From the NCBI GenBank assembly GCA_022839785.1, contig JALHJW010000002.1, positions 62,001 to 126,000 on the forward strand: a stretch of 64,000 bases of DNA, written 5' to 3'. Position 1 is the first letter of the stretch; every line of letters begins with the position of its first letter. The DNA comes from Desulfovibrio sp. (GTDB lineage Bacteria; Desulfobacterota; Desulfovibrionia; Desulfovibrionales; Desulfovibrionaceae). Below, piece after piece: positions 58,587 through 64,000 of this stretch. Below the pieces are notes generated by a model. It saw nothing but the letters and a program-made list of their open reading frames with translations, was not told where the DNA came from and made no database searches. A program made the translations under genes and the position numbers.

Positions 58587-60475
58587 TTCCGGCCCTCCCC
58601 CAGGTCGCCCTTGGCGATCACGGAATTGATCGCCAGGTCGTCCCCAGGCGCGACAAGATGCGGCCAGGCTTCGTTCATGGCGTGGTTCTCGGCGAAAAGG
58701 TAATCGTAGACGGACCGGGCCACGGGGATGGAGGACTCGGAACCGTGGCCGCCGTGCTCCACCATGCAGACCACGACCACGGCCCGGCCGTCCTTGACGC
58801 CCCAGGTGGCGACCCAGGCGTGGTCGCGGAAGCGGTATTCGATGTCCGTGGTCTTGGCGCCGCGCAGCTCCTCTTTCAGCCGCACCACTTGAGCCGTGCC
58901 GGTCTTGCCGCCGAGCACCGCCCCCTCGGTGCGCAGACGGCGGCAGGTGCCGCGCTGGCTGTCCACGGTCTCGCGCATGGTGGAGAGGATGAGGTCCTGC
59001 TGCTGCTTGGTGAGCGGCAGGCTGCCCTCGTGCTCGGGCCTGCCGTCGGCCAGCAGGGTCGGCCGCACCACCTTGCCGCCGTTGAGCATGGCGGCGTAGA
59101 AACGCGCCAGCTGCAGCGGCGAGACCAGGGTGTAGCCCTGGCCGATGGCCAGGTTGAGGTTTTCGCCGCCTGTCCACTTCTGCCCGAAGCGCTTCAGCTT
59201 CCACTGCCGCCCGGGCACCAGGCCGCCTTTCTCGTGGGGCAGTTCGACGCCCGTGGGACGGCCGAAGCCCGCCTTCTTGGCGAAGCTCTCCATGCGGTCC
59301 ACGCCCAGGCGCTGCCCGAGTTCGTAGAAATACACGTCGCAGGATTCCACCAGGCCGCGTCTGAAGTCCACGGTGCCGTGCCCCTCCTTCTTCCAGCAGC
59401 GGAAGACGTGGCTGCCCAGGGCCACGGAACCTGTGCAGTAGACCGTCTTGCGCGGATCGACCATGTTCTCGTGCAGGGCCGCGGCCGCGACCACGGTTTT
59501 GAAGGTGGAGCCGGGCGGGTAGACGCTCTGCACGGAGCGGTTCTGCATGGGGTGGCGGGGGTCGTCGCGCAGCACGGCCCAGTCGTCCTGGGTCAGGCCC
59601 ACGACAAAGGCGTTGGGATCGAAGGACGGCCGGGAAACCAGGGCCAGGAGCTGTCCGGTGAAGGGCTCCATGACCACCACCGAGCCCACGTGGCCCTCCT
59701 TGTCCATCATCTGGGTGGCCCGTCGCTGCAGCTCAAGGTCGATGGACAGCCGCAGGTCGTTGCCCGCGCGGGGGTCGCGCACCACCAGGGAGTTGAGCTG
59801 GCGGCCCGAGGCGTCCACCTCCACCTGCCGGAGTCCCTTCACGCCCCGCAGATGCTGCTCCAGGGTCAGCTCCAGCCCCCTCTTGCCCACGGAATCGCCC
59901 AGGGCCAGCCCCTTGTCGCGCTCCAACTCCTCTTCGTTGGCCTCGGCCACGTACCCGAGCACGTGGGCCAGCATGTCGCCGTGGGGATACCAGCGCTTGG
60001 GCTTGACCACGATCTCCAGGCCCGGCCAGCGCAGGCTGTTGGCCTCCACCCTGGCCAACAGCCCCGGGGAAAGGTCCGTGGCCAGCATCAGGGGTTCGAA
60101 GCTCTTGGTGCGCTTGCGGCCCTTGGCGTAGACGCGCTGCAGTTCGGGCCGGGGGATGCCCGTCCACTCCGCCACCTGCTCCAGGGCCTCGTCCACGTCG
60201 CGCACGTCCTCGCGCACGATGGCCAAGGCGTAGGACGGCTCGTTCCAGGCCAGGAGGCGGCCGTCACGGTCGCGCACCAGCCCGCGCGGGGCGTACATGG
60301 CCTCCTGCCGCAGACGGTTGTCGCGAGCCTTCTCGGAATAGTACTCGCCTTTGTGGATCTGCAGGTACCAGAGCCGGATCGCGAAGACGCAGAACAGCCC
60401 CACGATGAGCGCCTGGATCAGGGTCAAGCCCTGGCGGGGCGCGTGCTGCCCGTCAGGTTGCAACTCTATGTGCAT
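58583..60475 (-). CDS. mrdA: Penicillin-binding protein 2 (elongasome transpeptidase)
   Basis: The 630-residue product starts at ATG 60475. One membrane helix (LTLIQALIVGLFCVFAIRLWYLQI) is followed by the pedestal domain with APRGLVRDRDGRLLA. The transpeptidase has Ser323 in the SxxK motif PPGSTFK, an SCD in place of the usual SxN (VESCDVYFYELG) and GGKTGTAQV as the KTG motif near 545. Its start overlaps the mreD end (23 bases). It cross-links wall made by RodA. Confidence 0.96.
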   Translation of the reverse strand: MHIELQPDGQHAPRQGLTLIQALIVGLFCVFAIRLWYLQIHKGEYYSEKARDNRLRQEAMYAPRGLVRDRDGRLLAWNEPSYALAIVREDVRDVDEALEQVAEWTGIPRPELQRVYAKGRKRTKSFEPLMLATDLSPGLLARVEANSLRWPGLEIVVKPKRWYPHGDMLAHVLGYVAEANEEELERDKGLALGDSVGKRGLELTLEQHLRGVKGLRQVEVDASGRQLNSLVVRDPRAGNDLRLSIDLELQRRATQMMDKEGHVGSVVVMEPFTGQLLALVSRPSFDPNAFVVGLTQDDWAVLRDDPRHPMQNRSVQSVYPPGSTFKTVVAAAALHENMVDPRKTVYCTGSVALGSHVFRCWKKEGHGTVDFRRGLVESCDVYFYELGQRLGVDRMESFAKKAGFGRPTGVELPHEKGGLVPGRQWKLKRFGQKWTGGENLNLAIGQGYTLVSPLQLARFYAAMLNGGKVVRPTLLADGRPEHEGSLPLTKQQQDLILSTMRETVDSQRGTCRRLRTEGAVLGGKTGTAQVVRLKEELRGAKTTDIEYRFRDHAWVATWGVKDGRAVVVVCMVEHGGHGSESSIPVARSVYDYLFAENHAMNEAWPHLVAPGDDLAINSVIAKGDLGEGRK

Positions 60476-60926
60476 GCCCGTTCACGTATTTTTCGTAGAG
60501 CTTGGACAGCAGCGCCCATTCCATGGGCAGGAGCGTGACCTGCACCGCAGCCGCCGTGATCACCTCGTTGCGGTCCGCCACCACGCCCTGCAGTGTGGCC
60601 ATGGTCAACCCCAGCCAGGCCTGCGAGATGCCCGAGAAGACGCCTATCAGGCAGATGAAGAGAAAATTGCGCGGCTCGAAAAGCCAGCGGCCGAAATGGA
60701 ACCCCAGGAAGAGCACCCCGTAGAGCAGCGGCACCGTGCCGAAGGCCAGGCTGCCCATGCCCTCCTGCAGCAGTATCCAGAACAGCGCCAGCCACAGGGT
60801 GCGCGTCCTGCCCTGCTCCTGCATGCTGACCACCAGCCCGGCGGCCAGAAAATCCGTCCCGGGAACCAGGAACTGCCCCCAGACGGCGGCCACGGTGAAG
60901 AGAAACCAGAAGAGCGGGCTGCGCAT
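60453..60926 (-). CDS. mreD: Rod-shape protein MreD
   Basis: The 157-residue product is very hydrophobic, with five membrane helices. It lacks strong motifs; the assignment rests on position between mreC and mrdA, on length (about 160) and on LLYGVLFLGFHFGRWLFEPRNFLFICLIGVFSG-like membrane segments. It lies 2 bases after the mreC stop. It would link the periplasmic MreC to the membrane enzymes. Confidence 0.82.
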   Translation of the reverse strand: MRSPLFWFLFTVAAVWGQFLVPGTDFLAAGLVVSMQEQGRTRTLWLALFWILLQEGMGSLAFGTVPLLYGVLFLGFHFGRWLFEPRNFLFICLIGVFSGISQAWLGLTMATLQGVVADRNEVITAAAVQVTLLPMEWALLSKLYEKYVNGHAHRVAT

Positions 60927-60928
60927 GC

Positions 60929-62122
60929 CTACTCCCCCGAGGCGCGCGGCGGCTTGGGCGGCTTGTTGGTATAGTCTCCGGGCGCGGTGCGCACCTGCGT
61001 AGCGGGCTTGGCCTCGGGCCTGGGCTTCTCCCTGGCCTTTTCCTTGGCCTTGTCCGCGGGCTTCTCCGCCGGTTTTCCGGCGGGCTTCCTGTCGGCGTCC
61101 TGCCCGGAACTCCGCGCGGGCGGCGGACTGGGCATCTCAAGCAACCCCTCCCCGGCCGCGGATTCGTCGTCCAGATACAGCACCGGTCCGGTCACGGGTT
61201 CGCTGGGCAGGGGATCGGCGTCGGACGGCGGCGGCGCGTCCGGCGAGGCGCCGGGCGCGCGGGGCGCGGGCTCCTGCCCTGCCGGGGGGGCCTCCGGCGC
61301 GACGCGCGCCAAGAGCAGCACGTCCTCCAGGGCCCGCGCCTCCAGCAGCGGTTCGGCCGCGGCGGCCTGAAAGAGCGAAACCTCGGGCTTCTCCACCTTG
61401 GTCACGCGGGCCACGGGGATGCCGCGCGGAAAGATGCCGTCCAGCCCCGAGGTGACGAGAATCTCGCCCACGCTGAGGGTGGCGCTGACCGGCACGTAGA
61501 GCAGTTCCAGCGGTTCGCCCGGCCCCTGGCCCGCCAGGATGGCGATGGCCCGATGCTGGCGGCCCACCACCGCGATGCGGCTGCTCGGGTCCTCGATCAG
61601 GAGGACGGTGGAGAAATGGCGCGAGACGCGAAGCACCCGCCCGGCCACGCCGTCCGGCGTGACCACGGGCGCGTCCTGGGCCAGCCCGTGCTCCCCGCCG
61701 CGGTCCACCAGGACCGTCTCCAGGATGCCCGCGGGTCCCAGACGCTGGCCGATGACCCGGGCGGCCTCGGCCCGCCAGCGCGGGGGGACCGGAAACTTGA
61801 GCAGCCGCTCCAGCTTGGCCACGCGCGCGGCGTCCTCGCGCAACTCGGAGTTTTCGCGGATCAGCTCGTTCAGGGCCGCGAGCAGGCGCACGTTCTCCTC
61901 GCGCACGCCGCGCAGGTCCACATAGCCGCGCCACGTCTCCTCGATCTCGGCCTTGACCCAATCGCCCGGCTTGAGCACGTAGCCGGTGAATTCAAGACCC
62001 GTGCGGCCCGCCAGTTCGTCGAGCACGCCCTTCTTGAGGTTCCAGGTGTACAGGCTGAGATAGAGGATGAGCGCCAGGACGAGGAGCAGGACGAAGCGTT
62101 TGGTTCCAAGACGTCCCTTCAT
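60929..62122 (-). CDS. mreC: Rod-shape protein MreC
   Basis: The 397-residue product has one membrane helix near 8-25 (VLLLVLALILYLSLYTW), a coiled coil (LRGVREENVRLLAALNELIRENSELRE) and the two beta-barrel lobes (VIGQRLGPAGILETVLVDRG, GRVLRVSRHFSTVLLIEDPSSRIAV, VSATLSVGEILVTSGLDGIFPRGIPVARVT). The last 110 residues are Pro/Ala/Lys/Glu low complexity, longer than in E. coli, ending NKPPKPPRASGE. It scaffolds PBP2 and RodA. Confidence 0.93.
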   Translation of the reverse strand: MKGRLGTKRFVLLLVLALILYLSLYTWNLKKGVLDELAGRTGLEFTGYVLKPGDWVKAEIEETWRGYVDLRGVREENVRLLAALNELIRENSELREDAARVAKLERLLKFPVPPRWRAEAARVIGQRLGPAGILETVLVDRGGEHGLAQDAPVVTPDGVAGRVLRVSRHFSTVLLIEDPSSRIAVVGRQHRAIAILAGQGPGEPLELLYVPVSATLSVGEILVTSGLDGIFPRGIPVARVTKVEKPEVSLFQAAAAEPLLEARALEDVLLLARVAPEAPPAGQEPAPRAPGASPDAPPPSDADPLPSEPVTGPVLYLDDESAAGEGLLEMPSPPPARSSGQDADRKPAGKPAEKPADKAKEKAREKPRPEAKPATQVRTAPGDYTNKPPKPPRASGE

Positions 62123-62183
62123 CGTTCGCCGCCCGCCCTCGCGTACAGATCAATCCAGGAGCGCATCAGGCCGTTTCCGCCGC

Positions 62184-62204
62184 ACCGTTCCCGCAGGGAA
62201 CGGT
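62184..62204 (-). other. Hairpin in the mreB-mreC intergenic gap
   Basis: A perfect 9-bp stem (ACCGTTCCC with GGGAACGGT) with a 3-base GCA loop sits in the 108-base gap. No U-tract follows. It could be an RNA-processing or stability element separating abundant MreB from the less abundant MreC. Confidence 0.5.
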
Positions 62205-62230
62205 CTCTTCCGCACGCGGCGCGACGCGCC

Positions 62231-63271
62231 TCAATCGATGGTCACTTCCTTGTACAGGTCGATGTGCTCCAGGGCCTTGCCCGACCCGAGCACCACCGCC
62301 GACAGGGGGTCCTCCACCACCACGATGGGCAGGTGCGTCTCCTCGCGCAGGAGCTGGTCCAGCCCCTTGAGCAGCGCGCCGCCGCCCGTGAGCACGATGC
62401 CCCTGTCCACGATGTCCGCGGCCAGCTCCGGCGGCGTCTGCTCCAGGGCGATGCGCACGCCCTGGACGATGGCCTCCACCTGCTCGGAGATGGCCTTGCG
62501 CACCTCCTCGGAGGTGATCATGATGTTCTGCGGAATGCCGGAGACGAGGTCGCGTCCCTTGACCTCCATCTCCTCGTTGTCGCCCGTGGGATAGGCCGAT
62601 CCGATCTGGATCTTGATCTGCTCCGCCGTGCTCTCGCCGATGAGCATGTTGTACTTGCGCTTCACGTACTGCATGATGGCCTCGTCCATCTTGTCGCCGC
62701 CCACGCGGACCGACTTGGAATAGACGATGCCCGAGAGCGAGATGACCGCCACCTCGGTGGTGCCGCCTCCGATGTCCACGACCATGTTCGAGGTCGGCTC
62801 GGTGATCGGCAGGTTGGCGCCGATGGCCGCGGCCATGGGCTCCTCGATGAGATAGACCTCGCGCGCGCCGGCCGACTGCGCCGATTCCTTCACCGCTCGC
62901 TTCTCCACCTGGGTGATGCCCGTGGGCACGCAGATGATGATGCGCGGACGGACCAGCCGCCGCGAGTTGTGCACCTTGGCGATGAAGTGCCGGAGCATGG
63001 CCTCGGTGACCTCGAAGTCCGCGATGACGCCGTCCTTCATGGGCCGGATGGCCACGATGTTGCCCGGCGTGCGGCCGAGCATGCGCTTGGCCTCCGCGCC
63101 CACGGCCAGCACCTTGTTGCCGCCCCGCGCGTCCTTCTTCACCGCCACCACCGAGGGTTCACGGAGCATGATGCCCCGCCCCTTGACGTAGACGAGGGTG
63201 TTGGCCGTGCCGAGGTCGATGGCCAGATCGTTGGAAAAGTAGCCGAGGACGGTGTCGAGGATCTTCGCCAT
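62231..63271 (-). CDS. mreB: Rod-shape actin homologue MreB
   Basis: The 346-residue product starts at ATG 63271, with AAGGAG ten bases upstream (longer readings lack this). Actin-fold nucleotide motifs are FSNDLAIDLGTANTLVYVKGRG (phosphate 1), IEEPMAAAIGANLPI, MVVDIGGGTTEVAVISL (phosphate 2), and GIVLTGGGALLKGLDQLL (adenosine). Length is typical for MreB (about 345). It polymerises on the inner membrane and guides lateral wall growth. It is the first gene of the operon and diverges from the radical SAM gene at 63418. Confidence 0.97.
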   Translation of the reverse strand: MAKILDTVLGYFSNDLAIDLGTANTLVYVKGRGIMLREPSVVAVKKDARGGNKVLAVGAEAKRMLGRTPGNIVAIRPMKDGVIADFEVTEAMLRHFIAKVHNSRRLVRPRIIICVPTGITQVEKRAVKESAQSAGAREVYLIEEPMAAAIGANLPITEPTSNMVVDIGGGTTEVAVISLSGIVYSKSVRVGGDKMDEAIMQYVKRKYNMLIGESTAEQIKIQIGSAYPTGDNEEMEVKGRDLVSGIPQNIMITSEEVRKAISEQVEAIVQGVRIALEQTPPELAADIVDRGIVLTGGGALLKGLDQLLREETHLPIVVVEDPLSAVVLGSGKALEHIDLYKEVTID

Positions 63272-63417
63272 GTATGTAGAAACTCCTTGAAAGGCGTACG
63301 GGGGGTCCTGCGGATTCATGGACGCAGTTCCGTGCCCGTGCTACCAGAAGAACCACGGACCCGCAACAGGGAAGGCCCCTGCCCCGGACTCCCCACCCCC
63401 CAGGCAGAAACGACGCC

Positions 63418-64000
63418 ATGAACGACCGCCTCCTCTCCCTCGCCGCGCACCTGCGCGCCCGGCACGGACGCCGCGTCCAGAAAATCCCCCTGGACACCAA
63501 CGCCCAGTGCCCCAACCGCGACGGCTCCGTGGGACGGGGCGGCTGCGCCTTCTGCTCGCCCCGCGCCGCGGCCACGGGCCTGGGCCGCCTCCCCCTGGCC
63601 GCGCAATGGGACCACTGGCGGCAACGCCTCATCGCCAAGTACGGCCCGCGCACCGGCTTCCTCGCCTACCTGCAGGACCACACCGCCACCCACCTGCCCC
63701 TGTCCCGGCTCACCGTCCTGCTCCACGAGGCCGCCCTCCTGCCCGGCTGCATGGGGCTGTGCGTCTCCACCCGGCCCGACACCCTGGATGCGGAGCGCAT
63801 CCGCCTCGTCTCCTCCCTGCCCCTTGCCGAACTCTGGCTCGACATGGGCCTGCAGTCCGCCCACGACGCGACCCTCGCCGACATCAACCGCGGCCACGAC
63901 GCGTCCTGCTTCGCCCGCGCCTGCGCCGCGGCGAGCGACGCAGGCCTCGCGGTCTGCGCCCACGTCATCCTCGGCCTGCCCGGCGAGACCGCGGACCACT
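63418..64000 (+). CDS. Radical SAM protein, TIGR01212/YhcC-like, 3' end cut by window edge
   Basis: The gene starts at ATG 63418 and runs off the right edge (194 codons, no stop). The opening MNDRLLSLAAHLRARHGRRVQKIPLD with its spaced cysteines NAQCPNRDGSVGRGGCAFCS fits the TIGR01212 family. There the iron-sulfur triad has a wide first spacing followed by CxxC. FLAYLQDHTATHLP, CVSTRPDTL, LWLDMGLQSAHD and GLAVCAHVILGLPGET follow in the expected order. The family function is unsettled (tRNA or other radical modification has been suggested). It diverges from mreB across 146 bases with no clear promoter. Confidence 0.88.
   Translation, partial: MNDRLLSLAAHLRARHGRRVQKIPLDTNAQCPNRDGSVGRGGCAFCSPRAAATGLGRLPLAAQWDHWRQRLIAKYGPRTGFLAYLQDHTATHLPLSRLTVLLHEAALLPGCMGLCVSTRPDTLDAERIRLVSSLPLAELWLDMGLQSAHDATLADINRGHDASCFARACAAASDAGLAVCAHVILGLPGETADH

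Overview
This 64 kb window is GC-rich, densely coded bacterial DNA, most likely from a Desulfovibrio-like member of the Desulfovibrionales. That placement is an inference. It rests on a CobA-HemD fusion, an F1 operon with b' and b subunits but no adjacent a and c genes, a rod-shape operon next to that F1 operon, three methyl-accepting chemotaxis proteins and the high GC content. No rRNA, tRNA, CRISPR array, insertion sequence or prophage gene was seen.

Layout. (1) 1-10791, minus strand: a glycan operon with three glycosyltransferases, a sugar-nucleotide epimerase, a PLP aminotransferase, a methyltransferase, a radical SAM/SPASM protein, an asparagine synthase and a truncated CMP-sugar synthetase. 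(2) 11328-12125, plus: a lone family 2 glycosyltransferase. (3) 12246-19053, plus: a V-type ATPase operon, E-DUF2764-A-B-D-I. Its proteolipid gene K lies 5.6 kb away at 24697. Between them sits a chemosensory operon on the opposite strand (MCP-CheW-STAS-CheA). (4) 25228-28003, minus: cobA-hemD, purN and an AMMECR1-domain gene. (5) 28131-35290: a DUF3108 envelope protein, a DEAD-box helicase with a long disordered tail, a PP-loop tRNA-thiolation-like protein and a Cache/PAS chemoreceptor. (6) 35504-38213, minus: pstS-pstC-pstA behind a four-repeat Pho box, with no pstB or phoU. (7) 38375-42389: a 646-residue protein of unknown function, a small TPR protein and a divergent receiver-like TPR protein. 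(8) 42416-48381: a zinc-starvation locus, znuA-znuC-znuB-zur plus a phosphatase fusion on the minus strand. It diverges from a YcgR/YcgQ-like permease pair across two palindromes that look like Zur boxes. (9) 48482-50803: a third chemoreceptor. (10) 50961-56777, minus: F1 ATP synthase atpF'-F-H-A-G-D-C. (11) 57055-63271, minus: mreB-mreC-mreD-mrdA-rodA-bactofilin. (12) 63418 to the end, plus: a truncated radical SAM gene.

How it fits together. The cell has two rotary ATPases encoded within about 38 kb: an F-type enzyme that would work with a and c subunits encoded elsewhere, and a Chlamydia/spirochaete-style V-type enzyme. The zinc locus shows the clearest local regulation, because one pair of palindromes can serve uptake (znu) and the divergent permease pair. 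The pst locus carries its own PhoB-type control region. The glycan operon combines chemistry suggesting an amidated, methylated, amino-sugar or nonulosonate-containing surface glycan. Several gene starts are set by stop-start overlaps (ATGA, GTGA, TTGA), which points to translational coupling across the operons.
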